DNA of 64,000 bases. Origin: JBBROS01 sp965213855. GTDB lineage: Bacteria > Pseudomonadota > Alphaproteobacteria > Acetobacterales > Acetobacteraceae. The stretch lies in contig CBDCAA010000008.1 in the NCBI GenBank assembly GCA_965213855.1, forward strand, positions 496,001 through 560,000, in the 5' to 3' direction. Position 1 is the first letter of the stretch. The number at the start of each line of letters is the position of its first letter. The notes under the pieces are model-generated. The model was not told the origin of the DNA, searched no databases, and worked only from the letters and a program-made list of their open reading frames with translations. Positions 35,729 to 44,700 of this stretch are shown here, in pieces. Position numbers and translations under genes: made by a program.

Positions 35729-36520
35729 TCAGCGGCCGATGGCGCGGGTGACGCCGACCAGGCGGTCGACGAGCAGCACGATGGCCAACGCGAGCACGAT
35801 CAGCACGACGGCGAGCGCTGCGAGCAGCGGGTCGACCCGGGCCTCGGCGTAGTGGAACAGCGCGACGGGCAGGGTGGTCAGGCGCGGGCCGACCAGGAAC
35901 AGGCTGATGACCGTCTCGTCGAAGCTGAGCAGGAACGAGAGCGTCGCCGCGGCCAGCGCGCCGGGGGCGGCGAGCGGGAGCGTGACGAGCAGGAAGGCGG
36001 CGAGCGGCCGGGCGCCGAGCGTGGCGGCGGCCTCCTCCAGATGCGGCGGCAGGTTGGCGAACGCGCTGGCCATCAGGCGCACGACGAAGGGCAGCACGAC
36101 CATCAAATGCCCGAGCGCCAGGCCCGGCCAGGTGGCGAGCAGCCCCAGCGGCTGCAGCACCATCAGCAGGCCGAGGCCGATCACCAGGGTGGGCAGCAGC
36201 AGCGGCAGCGACAGCGCAGCCGCGACCCAGGACGGCGCCTGGTGCCGCGCGACGGCGAGTGCGGCCGGCAAGCCCGCCAGCAGCGCCGCCGCGGTGACGA
36301 TCGCGCCGAGGATGAGGCTGTTGAGCGCGGCCCGCAGCAGCTCGGCATTGCCCGCCAGCGCACCGTACCAGCGCAGCGACAGGCCGGGCGGCGGGAACGC
36401 CAGGTAGTTCCCGGCGGTGAAGCTGAGGACGGCCACGACCAGCAGCGGCGCCAGCAAGAAGGCGTAGCCGCAGGCGGCCAGCCCCCGCGCGACCGGGCCC
36501 GTCGTCATGCTGCTCGTCAC
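35729..36520 (-). CDS. ABC transporter permease (PotC-like)
   Basis: 263 residues with six hydrophobic helices and the permease EAA loop (LEEAAATLGARPLAAFLLVTLPLAAPG). FAFLLSFDETVISLF-type sequence (LSFLLSFDETVISLFLVGP) is typical of PotC in the polyamine/opine/iron family. The GTG at 36520 is chosen for its 4-base overlap (GTGA) with the first permease; an ATG at 36508 is an alternative. It forms a heterodimer with the upstream permease. Confidence 0.88.
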   Translation of the reverse strand: MTSSMTTGPVARGLAACGYAFLLAPLLVVAVLSFTAGNYLAFPPPGLSLRWYGALAGNAELLRAALNSLILGAIVTAAALLAGLPAALAVARHQAPSWVAAALSLPLLLPTLVIGLGLLMVLQPLGLLATWPGLALGHLMVVLPFVVRLMASAFANLPPHLEEAAATLGARPLAAFLLVTLPLAAPGALAAATLSFLLSFDETVISLFLVGPRLTTLPVALFHYAEARVDPLLAALAVVLIVLALAIVLLVDRLVGVTRAIGR

Positions 36521-37365
36521 GGCGGGCCCCGGCGTGCGAACCCGGCCTGCATTGCCAGCAGCAGCGCCAGGAGGACCAGCACGTAGACGGACAGCGCCGA
36601 GGCTGCCGGCCAGTCGAGCGTCTGGGTCGCGGCGTCGTAGATCTCGGTCGCGAGCGTGAATACGCGGCCGCCGCCCATCAGCTTCGGCGTGATGAAGGCG
36701 GAGACGCCGAGCACGAAGGCGAGCAGCCAGGCGCCGGCGGCGGCGGGCCAGGTGAGCGGAAGCGTGACGGTCCAGAACGTCGCGAGCGGGCGGGCGCCGA
36801 GGGTGGCGGCCGCCTCTTCGAGCCGGGAGTCGAGCCGGCCGAACCCGGCGAGCAGCGCCAGCACGGCATAGGGCATGACGCTCTCGGCGAGGCCGATCTG
36901 CACGCCGGTCCAGTTGTTGATCAGCGCCTGCCGCGGCAGGCCGAGGGCGGCGAGGGCGGCGTTGACGAGGCCGGTGTCGCCGAGGATGGCGAGCCAGCCG
37001 ATGACCCGCGCGGTGCCCGAGACGAGCAGCGGCGCCACCGCGGCGACGGCGAGCAGGCCGCGGAAGCGGCTGCGGCTGCGGAACAGCACCAGCGCCATCG
37101 GGTAGGCCAGCAGCAGCGCGACGGTCGCGGCGATGGCAGCCAGGCGCAGGCTGTCGCCGGTCATGGTCCAGGTGAAGCCGTCGGCGGCGAGCCTCGCGTA
37201 GGTGTCGGCGCTGAATGCCGGGACCAGCGCGCCGTCTTCCTCGGTGCGGTTGAGGCTCATGCGCAGCAGCACCAGCAGCGGCCAGAGGAACCCGAGCGCC
37301 AACACGGCGAGCGCCGGTGCCACCAGGATCGGCCCCGGCCGTGTCATGCGCCACGCGACGCTCAT
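36517..37365 (-). CDS. ABC transporter permease (PotB-like)
   Basis: 282 residues with six hydrophobic helices and an EAA loop (LEEAAATLGARPLATFWTVTLPLTWPA); GVSAFITPKLMGGGRVFTLATEIY is the PotB-type segment after it. The ATG at 37365 (MSVAWRMTRPG) overlaps the ATPase stop by 4 bases; four more in-frame codons upstream are possible. Membrane half of the Pot-type importer. Confidence 0.88.
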   Translation of the reverse strand: MSVAWRMTRPGPILVAPALAVLALGFLWPLLVLLRMSLNRTEEDGALVPAFSADTYARLAADGFTWTMTGDSLRLAAIAATVALLLAYPMALVLFRSRSRFRGLLAVAAVAPLLVSGTARVIGWLAILGDTGLVNAALAALGLPRQALINNWTGVQIGLAESVMPYAVLALLAGFGRLDSRLEEAAATLGARPLATFWTVTLPLTWPAAAGAWLLAFVLGVSAFITPKLMGGGRVFTLATEIYDAATQTLDWPAASALSVYVLVLLALLLAMQAGFARRGPP

Positions 37366-38396
37366 GCAGGGAAGCATAGCGTGTCGGCCGCGGCCCAGCC
37401 CACCCGGGCGGGTGCGCCGGGCTGGAGCGCGCGCCAGCCGGTCGCCGTGGTGGACAGATCGACCGGGACGCGGCCGGACGCGGTGTCGACAACGACCTGC
37501 ACCGTCTCGCCGGTGTAGTCGATCGCGGCGACCGTTCCTTCGAGGGTGTTGTCCGCCATCTGACCGGGCCCGAGCAGCGTGATGCGGTGGGGGCGGACGA
37601 ACACCTGCACGGCGCCGCTGGTGGGCGCGTTGGTGGCGCGGAGGTGGGCCGGGCCGCAGCGGACGCCGTTGGCTTCCGCCAAGCCGTGCAGCTTGGCGCT
37701 GCGGCCGACGAAGTCGGCGACGAAGGGCGTTGCCGGGCGCTCGAACACCTCCTCGGGCGGGCCGATCTGGGCGACGCGGCCCTGGTGCATGACGGCGACC
37801 AGGTCCGCCAGCGCCAGCGCCTCCGCCTGGTCGTGCGTCACGAACACGGCCGTCGCGCCCACCCGGCGCTGCAGGATGCGCATCTCGACCCGCAGCTCCT
37901 CCCGCAGCTTGGCATCGAGGGCCGAGAGCGGCTCGTCGAGCAGCAGCACGTCCGGCTCGATCGCGAGCGCCCGAGCCAGCGCCACCCGCTGCTGCTGGCC
38001 GCCAGAGAGCTGGCGCGGACGCCGGGCGGACAGGTCGGCGAGCCCGACCAGCGCGAGTGCGGCGGCGGCGCGCCGGGCCCGCTCGGCGCCGGGCACGCGC
38101 TGCATGCGCAGGCCGAAGCCGACGTTGGCCGCCACCGAGAGATGCGGGAACAGGGCATAGGACTGGAAGACGACGCCCATCCGCCGGGCGTAAGGCGGCA
38201 GCGCGGTCACGTCGCGGCCGTCGAGCAGGATGCGCCCGGCGTCGGGCCGCTCGAGGCCGGCGATCATGCGGAGCGTGGTCGTCTTGCCGCAGCCCGACGG
38301 GCCCAGCAGCGCGATCAGCGCGCCGCGCGGCACCGACAGCGAGACGTCCTGGACCGCCGCGACTCCGCCATAGGCGCGGCCGAGGCGCTCGAGCAC
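37362..38396 (-). CDS. ABC transporter ATP-binding protein (PotA-like)
   Basis: 344 residues. Walker A GPSGCGKTT, Q-loop VFQSYALFPHLSV, signature LSGGQQQRVALARAL, Walker B LLLDEPLSALDAKLRE, H-loop FVTHDQAEAL, and a C-terminal TOBE-type domain (VFVRPHRITLLGPG). The first conventional start is GTG at 38396, but family proteins begin about four residues earlier; CTG at 38408 would give a normal first strand (xTYLVLERLGRAYGG) with a GGGG 9 bases upstream. Energises the Pot-type importer. Confidence 0.9.
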   Translation of the reverse strand: MLERLGRAYGGVAAVQDVSLSVPRGALIALLGPSGCGKTTTLRMIAGLERPDAGRILLDGRDVTALPPYARRMGVVFQSYALFPHLSVAANVGFGLRMQRVPGAERARRAAAALALVGLADLSARRPRQLSGGQQQRVALARALAIEPDVLLLDEPLSALDAKLREELRVEMRILQRRVGATAVFVTHDQAEALALADLVAVMHQGRVAQIGPPEEVFERPATPFVADFVGRSAKLHGLAEANGVRCGPAHLRATNAPTSGAVQVFVRPHRITLLGPGQMADNTLEGTVAAIDYTGETVQVVVDTASGRVPVDLSTTATGWRALQPGAPARVGWAAADTLCFPA

Positions 38397-38405
38397 AAGA
38401 TAGGT

Positions 38406-38433
38406 CAGGTCAGCGCGCCCCAGGTCAGCGCGC
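38406..38433. repeat. 15-base tandem duplication at a gene junction
   Basis: CAGGTCAGCGCGC occurs twice with a 15-base period (38406-38418 and 38421-38433). The second copy contains the stop codon of the binding-protein gene; the first contains the candidate CTG start of the ATPase gene. It looks like a small slippage duplication that reshaped the intergenic junction. Confidence 0.55.
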
Positions 38434-39456
38434 GCCTGCGGCGATCACCTCGCGGCGCCAGCGCTGGGTCCAGGCGTCGCGGAGCTTCACCATCTCGTTC
38501 CAGTCGACGGGGATCACCAGCGGCTTGTTGTCGGCGCCGGCGCTGGTGCGGGCGGCGATTTCGGGACGGATGTCGGCCTTCAGGTTGGTCGGGCCGTAGA
38601 ACATGCGCTCGGTGAAGGCCTTCTGCGCCGGGGCCGAGAGGGCGTAGCGCATGAAGGCCAGGGCTGCGTCCCGGTGCGGCGCGCCCTTGACCAGGTTGAT
38701 GGCGTTGATCTGCAGCACCGTCCCCTCCTTGGCCAGCATGACGCCGAGGCGTCCGTCGGAGCGGTCGTGGAATAGCTGGGCGCGGGCGTTCCAGCCGGTC
38801 GCGAAATCCAGCGTGCCGTTCAGGATCAGCGTGTAGCCGTCGGGCTGCGGGTCGAACGTCTGCACATTGGGCGCCATGCCGGCGAGGGTGCGGAACGCGC
38901 CGTCGGCCTTGTGCCAGTCGCCGCCGTCGTTGTGGGCGAGGATGGCGGTGAGCGCGAGCGCCTGGATGTTGGGCGGGGCGGCGAGGCTGGTGCGGCCCTT
39001 GTATCTCGGGTCCGCAAGGATGGAGAGCGAGGTGGGCGGCGGCGTCACGGTCTTGCCGTCATAGGCGATGACGAGGTGGTCGAAGGTGACGCCGGGTCCG
39101 CAGCCGTTCTTGTCGATCGCCTGCGGGTCGAGGTCAGGCAGCGCGGGCAGCATGTCGGGCGTGATCTTCTCGATCAGGCCCTCGGCGCAGGCGATGGCGG
39201 CGATGGTGGTGTCGAGGATGACGACGTCGGTCTGTGGGTTGGTCTTCTGGGTGCGGAGCTGGCCGAGCATGGTGGCGGACGAGATGCTGCCGAAGAAGTC
39301 GACCTGGTCGGCGCCGCCCTGCTTGTTGTAAGGCGCCAGCACGGCCGCGGTGTAGTTGTCCTGGAACGGGCCGTCGGAGTAGCTCATCAGCGTGGCCGTC
39401 TCGGCCTGCGCCGGGGACGCGGCCAGGACTGCCAGGATGATCAAGGTGGTTCGCAT
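38425..39456 (-). CDS. ABC transporter substrate-binding protein (PotD/Fbp-like)
   Basis: 343 residues with a signal peptide (MRTTLIILAVLAASPAQA). The mature protein begins ETATLMSYSDGPFQDNYTAAVLAPY, a type-II binding protein of the spermidine/putrescine/iron(III)-opine class. Other family features are TDVVILDTTIAAIACAEGLI, YDGKTVTPPPTSLSILADPRYKG and a C-terminal helical lobe (RDAALAFMRYALSAPAQKAFTERMFYGPTN). The ligand is unknown. It is preceded 21 bases upstream by the RraA-like gene, so the operon runs aldolase, binding protein, ATPase, two permeases, dehydrogenase. Confidence 0.88.
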   Translation of the reverse strand: MRTTLIILAVLAASPAQAETATLMSYSDGPFQDNYTAAVLAPYNKQGGADQVDFFGSISSATMLGQLRTQKTNPQTDVVILDTTIAAIACAEGLIEKITPDMLPALPDLDPQAIDKNGCGPGVTFDHLVIAYDGKTVTPPPTSLSILADPRYKGRTSLAAPPNIQALALTAILAHNDGGDWHKADGAFRTLAGMAPNVQTFDPQPDGYTLILNGTLDFATGWNARAQLFHDRSDGRLGVMLAKEGTVLQINAINLVKGAPHRDAALAFMRYALSAPAQKAFTERMFYGPTNLKADIRPEIAARTSAGADNKPLVIPVDWNEMVKLRDAWTQRWRREVIAAGAR

Positions 39457-39477
39457 GGGTCTGCTCCGGGCGGGGGA

Positions 39478-40143
39478 TCAGGACGATGCAAGCACCTTGC
39501 CGCTGGCGCCGCTAAGGTCGCCGAGCTTGGCGCCGGCCGCGACCCGGTCCTGCGACTGCAGGCCGGACGCCTGCTTGTCGATGGCCCGGCGCGCCTCCGC
39601 CTCCGCCTCGTGCGGCGGCAGGATCAGCACGCCGGTGTCGTCGCACAGCACGGCGTCGCCGGGCATGACGACGGCGCCGCCGATGCAGACGGGATGGTTG
39701 AGCAGGCCGCCCAGGTCGTAGATGCGGGTGGTGATCGGCGCCATGCCGCGGCACCACATGGGGAAGTCCGAGGCCTCGATCTCCTCCATGTCGGTGCAGG
39801 GGCCGTCGACCACGCCGGCCTTGGCGCCGGACGCCTTGGCCGCGACGGTGACGCCGCCGCCCCAGCAGGCATGGCGGTCGTCGCCGAGCCGGTCGACGAC
39901 GAGGATGTCGCCGGGGCGGAGCAGGCCGAGGGCGTGGTGCAGCAGGGTGCTGTCCGGACCGGGGATGGCGACGGTGACGGCCGTGCCGGCGACCCGGCGG
40001 CGGCGCAGCAGTGGCTGGATGGCGCGGTTGCAGAACCCCCAGTGCCGCCAATGGCCCACGGTCGCCGTCTCGGTCTGTTCGAGGAGCGCCACGACCTCGG
40101 CGCTGATCTGGGCGGGCATGGGGCCGAGCTGATACCTGTTCAT
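39478..40143 (-). CDS. RraA-like protein / 4-hydroxy-4-methyl-2-oxoglutarate aldolase family
   Basis: 221 residues of the RraA/HMG-aldolase fold. Family core: AGTAVTVAIPGPDSTLLHHALGLLRPGDILVVD, GGGVTVAAKASGAKAGVVDGPCTDMEEI (the Asp-bearing metal/substrate loop) and GAVVMPGDAVLCDDTGVLILP. Bacterial members are pyruvate-type aldolases or oxaloacetate decarboxylases; those in catabolic operons are usually enzymes and not RNase E regulators. It is the promoter-proximal gene of the Pot-type transporter unit, so it may process the imported oxo/hydroxy acid. Confidence 0.85.
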   Translation of the reverse strand: MNRYQLGPMPAQISAEVVALLEQTETATVGHWRHWGFCNRAIQPLLRRRRVAGTAVTVAIPGPDSTLLHHALGLLRPGDILVVDRLGDDRHACWGGGVTVAAKASGAKAGVVDGPCTDMEEIEASDFPMWCRGMAPITTRIYDLGGLLNHPVCIGGAVVMPGDAVLCDDTGVLILPPHEAEAEARRAIDKQASGLQSQDRVAAGAKLGDLSGASGKVLASS

Positions 40144-40232
40144 GCGCTGTCTCCGTCGGGCCTGGTCATCGTAGCAGGGCAGGGGACGCTGCAAGGCCGA
40201 TTGTTCCTCGCTGATAGCTGGGTTCGTGTGAT

Positions 40233-40736
40233 CTACGCGAGCCGGCGACTGACTGCACCGCCGATCAGGAGGCCGGCGACGAAGCCGCCGAGGTGGGCGG
40301 TCCAGTCGACGTTCGGTGCGAAGCTGTAGAGGGCGTTGATGCCGACGGTCTGGACGATCCAGCTGCCGCTCACGTCCTGGGCGCGGCCGGCCAGATACAA
40401 TGCGACCATCAGGCCGAGCAGGCCGGCGATGGCGCCCGAGGCGCCGATGCCGACGACGTCGGGGTGGGCGTAGGCGCTGAGCAGGCTGGCCAGCACGCCG
40501 CAGGCAAGGTAGGCGGCGAGGAACGGCGCCGGGCCGAGCCGGCGCTGCAGGTAGCTGCCGGTGATGGCGAGCAGCACCATGTTGCCCAGGATATGGCCCG
40601 GGCTGGCATGCAGGAAGGTGCCGCTGAGCAGGCGCCACGGCTCGCCATGCAGGCTGAGCTCGCCGAGGTTGCCGCCCCAGTCGAATAAGGTGCGGGCGCC
40701 CCAGCTGGTGCGGCCGGTGCTGACGGCCATGAGCAC
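40233..40736 (-). CDS. Rhomboid-family intramembrane serine protease
   Basis: Small rhomboid: LLSGTFLHASPGHILGNMVLL carries the H-x3-N oxyanion motif, VVGIGASGAIAGLLGLM the catalytic Ser (GASG), and WTAHLGGFVAGLLIGG the catalytic His. Six helices would be expected. Counting from the first conventional start (GTG, 40736) gives 167 residues but removes helix 1; the in-frame codons just upstream encode ILLLIIGANVGIYVLM, an obvious first helix, beginning with ATT at 40775 nine bases after a GGAG. The true start is therefore doubtful. It lies 89 bases upstream of the RraA-like gene on the same strand. Confidence 0.85.
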   Translation of the reverse strand: MLMAVSTGRTSWGARTLFDWGGNLGELSLHGEPWRLLSGTFLHASPGHILGNMVLLAITGSYLQRRLGPAPFLAAYLACGVLASLLSAYAHPDVVGIGASGAIAGLLGLMVALYLAGRAQDVSGSWIVQTVGINALYSFAPNVDWTAHLGGFVAGLLIGGAVSRRLA

Positions 40737-40851
40737 GTAGATGCCGACATTGGCGCCGATGATGAGCAGAAGAATGGCGTGACGCTCCGCTTATGCGCCG
40801 TGTTGTCCCGGTCCGGGGCCGCTTGTCCAGTGGGTGGGCGTGGCCGCCGGG

Positions 40852-41778
40852 CTACCGGGTTTCCTGGAGCGCGCGGACGGCGATGGCGGTGGCCGACGCG
40901 CGGTTTTCGACTTGCAGCTTGTCGAAGACCTGTTCCAGGTGCTTGTTCACGGTGCGCGGGCTGAGCCCCAGGATGGTGGCGATGTCGCGGTTGCTCTTGC
41001 CCCGGCTCAGCCATACCAGGACCTCCGCCTCCCGGTAGGTGAGGCCGAGCCGGTCACTCAGCAACGCCTCGTCGCTATGGCCCGGCGCCAGGCGGAGCAG
41101 GACCTCATCGGGGCCGACCAGGCCCAGGAACGCGATGCGCAGGTGCTCCGTGCCGGGGCCGAACGCGACGGTGACGTCGGCGTGCGGTCCCGGCCGGTCG
41201 AGGCAGGCCTGCAGCCACAGTTGCGCGTCCGTGGGCAGGCGTGCAGGCGGGCCGAGCGCGGCCGGGCCCTGGACGGCTTGGCCGACCAAGCGGCTGGCCT
41301 GAGGCGTCGACCATCGGATGGCGCCATCCTCGCTGACGGCGAGCAGGTAACGGCCGGTGGTGTCGAGGGCGGCACGGGCGCTGCGGGTGAGGCGTGCGGA
41401 GGCGAGGTGGACGGTGACGCGGGCGACGACCTCGTCCGGAGCGACGGGCTTTGCGACGTAGTCGACGCCCCCGGCCTCGAGCCCGCGGATGACGTGCTGG
41501 GTCTCGGTCAGGCCGGTCATGAACACGACGGGGATGCCGGCGGTGGGGCCTTGCTTCATGCGGCGGCAGGTCTCGAACCCGTCGAGACCGGGCATGACGG
41601 CATCCATGAGGACGATGTCGGGGGAGATGCGCTGCATCAACTCCAGCGCGTCGGCGCCGGACTGTGCGACGAGGACGGTGTAGCCGGCCGCCTCGAGCGC
41701 CTCGTTCAGCAGGCCGAGCGTGGCCGGGCTGTCGTCGACGACGAGCACGACCTCCCGCGAGAGGGCGATGGCGTTCAT
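40852..41778 (-). CDS. LuxR/FixJ-type response regulator
   Basis: 308 residues. Receiver domain at 8-125 with acidic pair D15/D16, phosphoacceptor D59 (DIVLMDAVMPG) and Lys in YVAKPVAP. A middle region of about 100 residues (TTGRYLLAVSEDGAIRWST...) is unusual for this class and looks PAS-like. C-terminal LuxR helix-turn-helix: LTYREAEVLVWLSRGKSNRDIATILGLSPRTVNKHLEQVFDKL. The ATG overlaps the kinase gene stop by 4 bases, so this is its cognate regulator. The likely target is the divergent amide-transport/formamidase operon. Confidence 0.92.
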   Translation of the reverse strand: MNAIALSREVVLVVDDSPATLGLLNEALEAAGYTVLVAQSGADALELMQRISPDIVLMDAVMPGLDGFETCRRMKQGPTAGIPVVFMTGLTETQHVIRGLEAGGVDYVAKPVAPDEVVARVTVHLASARLTRSARAALDTTGRYLLAVSEDGAIRWSTPQASRLVGQAVQGPAALGPPARLPTDAQLWLQACLDRPGPHADVTVAFGPGTEHLRIAFLGLVGPDEVLLRLAPGHSDEALLSDRLGLTYREAEVLVWLSRGKSNRDIATILGLSPRTVNKHLEQVFDKLQVENRASATAIAVRALQETR

Positions 41779-44700
41779 GCCTCGGGGCCGGGCGGTGGCC
41801 GTGTGACGCGCGCCGGGCCGAGGGCGTCCATGAACTGCTTGATCTGGAACCGCGAGATCATGCGGCGCAGGTGGGCCACGGTGGGCCGATCGCCGGGGGT
41901 GGCGGCCTCGATCGCGTCCAGGCGCGCGTGGATGGCGCGGACGTAGCCGATGGCGCCAAGCTCCAGCAGGGCCTGGGTGTCGGCGGCGGCGAGGGGACCA
42001 GGTAGCGCCGCCTCGGGCGCGCCGTGCGCTTCGTCGCGGGAGGCAGGCGCGGCCCACTCGATCTGCAGCAGGCTGCCGATGCGCTGCAGCAGGTCGGCGA
42101 TGCCGATCGGCTTGGCGAGCACGTCATCGTGGAAGCGATTTGCGCCAGGCGACAGCTTGAGCTCGGCAGCGTTGGCGGAGATGACGATGATGACCAGGCT
42201 GTCAAAGCCCTGCCGGCGGAGGCGTTCGGCGACGGTCCAGCCGTCCAGGCCCGGCATGGAGATGTCGATCAGCAGGAGGTCCGGGCGGCATTCGGCGGCG
42301 ACGCTGAGGCAGGCGTCGCCGTCGGTTGCGGTGAAGACGACGAAGCCGAGCGGGGAGAGCAGGTCCTGCAGCAAGCCGCGGTGGATGGGGTCGTCGTCGG
42401 CAACCAAAACGGTCAGGCGGCGCCCGGCGTAGCCGAGAACGCGGCTTTCGGCCATGGACAAATAGGGCGGCGCCGGGTTCTGCGGGTGCAGCGCCTCGGA
42501 CAGGCGGAGGCGGACGGTGAAGCGGCTGCCTTCGCCGGGGATGCTCGCGACGGTGAGCTCCCCGCCCATGATCTGGGTGAGCAGCTTGGTGATCGTCAGG
42601 CCGAGGCCGATGCCCGAGGTGTCGAGCCGGCGGCCGGAGTCGACCCGCTCGAACGGCTCGAAGATGCGGGACGTGTCTTCGGGCGCGATGCCGATGCCCG
42701 TATCGGAGACCTCGAACTCGGCGACCTCGCTGCGCCAGCGGAGCGCCAGCCGGACCTCGCCGGTATGGGTGAACTTCACGGCGTTGGACAGCAGGTTGAT
42801 CAGGATCTGACGCAGCCGCCGCTCGTCGGTATAGACGATCTCGGGCATGCGGCCGGGGCTGTTGAAAAAGAAGCCGATGCCGCGGGCCTCGGCCTGGATG
42901 CGGAACATGTCGGCCAGGTGCTGGAGGAAGTCGCCGAGCCGGACCTGGTCGCGGTAGATTTCGATGCGGCCGGCTTCGATCTTGGAGATGTCGAGCAGGC
43001 CTTCGATGAGACCGGCCATGTGGTCGCCGCTGTGACGGATGATGCGGACGTGCTCGCGGCGCGCCGGGCTGATGTTGAGGTCGCGCTCCAGCAGTTGGGC
43101 ATAGCCGAGGATGGCGTTGAGCGGGCTCCGCAGCTCGTGGCTGATGCCGACGACGTAGCGGCTTTTGGCGAGGTTGGCGGCCTCGGCGGCCTCCTTGGCG
43201 CGCTGCAGCTTGGCGTCGGTGCGTTGGTGGGCGTCAATCTCGTGCAGCAGCAGGTCGGTCTGTCGGCGGGTCTCCTCCTGCGCGACCTGGCGGCTCTCAT
43301 GGCCGAGGGTGAGCAGCCAGGCGAGCACGCCGGCGACGGGCATGAGAATGAGGAAGGCGGTCCAGAGGGCTTGGGCCAGCGCGACCCGCTCGCCCGGGAT
43401 CAATGCGGCCATGTGGCCCTCGATGGCCACCAGCACCGTGCCGATGACGACGCCGAGGAGGGCCACCATGCCGGCCCAGCGGCCGAGCGGACCGGCTAGA
43501 TGCTTGCGCAGCGGGCGGGGCATCCAGGCCTCCGCCCAGCCGAGGATCTGCTGGGAGAGGCGGGCGTGCGGCTTGCAAAGGTCGTGGCAGCGGGCGTCGA
43601 GCGAGCAGCATAGCGAGCAGATCGGGCCGGCATAGGCGGGGCAGAATGCGGTGTCCTCCGGCTCGAACGGGTTTTCGCAGATGGTGCAGGTGATGGTGGC
43701 TTGGCGGGCCCAATGGGCCCGGGGCTTGCGGGCAAGGTAGTAGCGGCCGTCCGTCGCCCACGCGATGGCAGGCGCGGCGGCGAACGCGGTGGCGAAGGCG
43801 ATGAACGGGGTGAACGCCTCGACGTTGTCCCCGAAAGCACCGCCATAGGCGAGGGCGCCGGCTGCCACCGCGAGGACCATCGCTCCGCAGCCGACCGGGT
43901 TGATGTCATAGAGATGGGCGCGCTTGAACTCGATATGCGCGGGGCTGAAGCCGAGCGGCTTGTTGACGACCAGGTCCGCGACCAGCGCGCCGACCCAGGC
44001 GGCGGCGACGGCGGAGTAGAGCACGAGGGTATGCTCGATCGCCTGATAGATCCCCAGCTCCATCAGCAGGAGCGCGATGGCGATGTTGAACACCAGCCAG
44101 ACGACGCGGCCAGGGTGGCTGTGGGTGAGTCGGGAGAAGAAGTTCGACCAACCGATCGACCCGGCATAGGCGTTGGTCATGTTGATCTTGAGCTGCGACA
44201 CCACGACGAAGCACGCCGTGAGCGCCAGGGCGCCGGCCGGGGAGTGGATGACGTGCTCGAACGCGACCAGGTACATCGTGTTGGGTGCCTGGGCGAGGCT
44301 GGGCGTGGCGCCCGAGGCGACGGCAAGGCACGCCAGGAACGAGCCGCCGAGCAGCTTGAGTGCGCCGATGGTGATCCAGCCGGGACCGCCTGCGACCATC
44401 GCGGCCCACCAGCCGAGCGCGTCGCCAAGGCTGTGACCGGGTGGCCGTGGCTTGAGGAAGCGCAGGTAGTCGACCTGCTCGCCAACTTGGGCGACGAGCG
44501 AGAAGACAACCGAGGCGGCGGCGCCGAACAAGGCGACATGGAACGACCCGTCGGCCCCGAGGGCGGTGCCGGGGTAGAGGGTCCAATCCTGGATGGCGTC
44601 GCCCATCGTGAGCGCGATGACGGCGAAGGGAAGGATTTGCAGCACGATCCACACGGGCTGCGACCAGAGCTGCACCCGGCTGATGAAGGTGATGCCGTGG

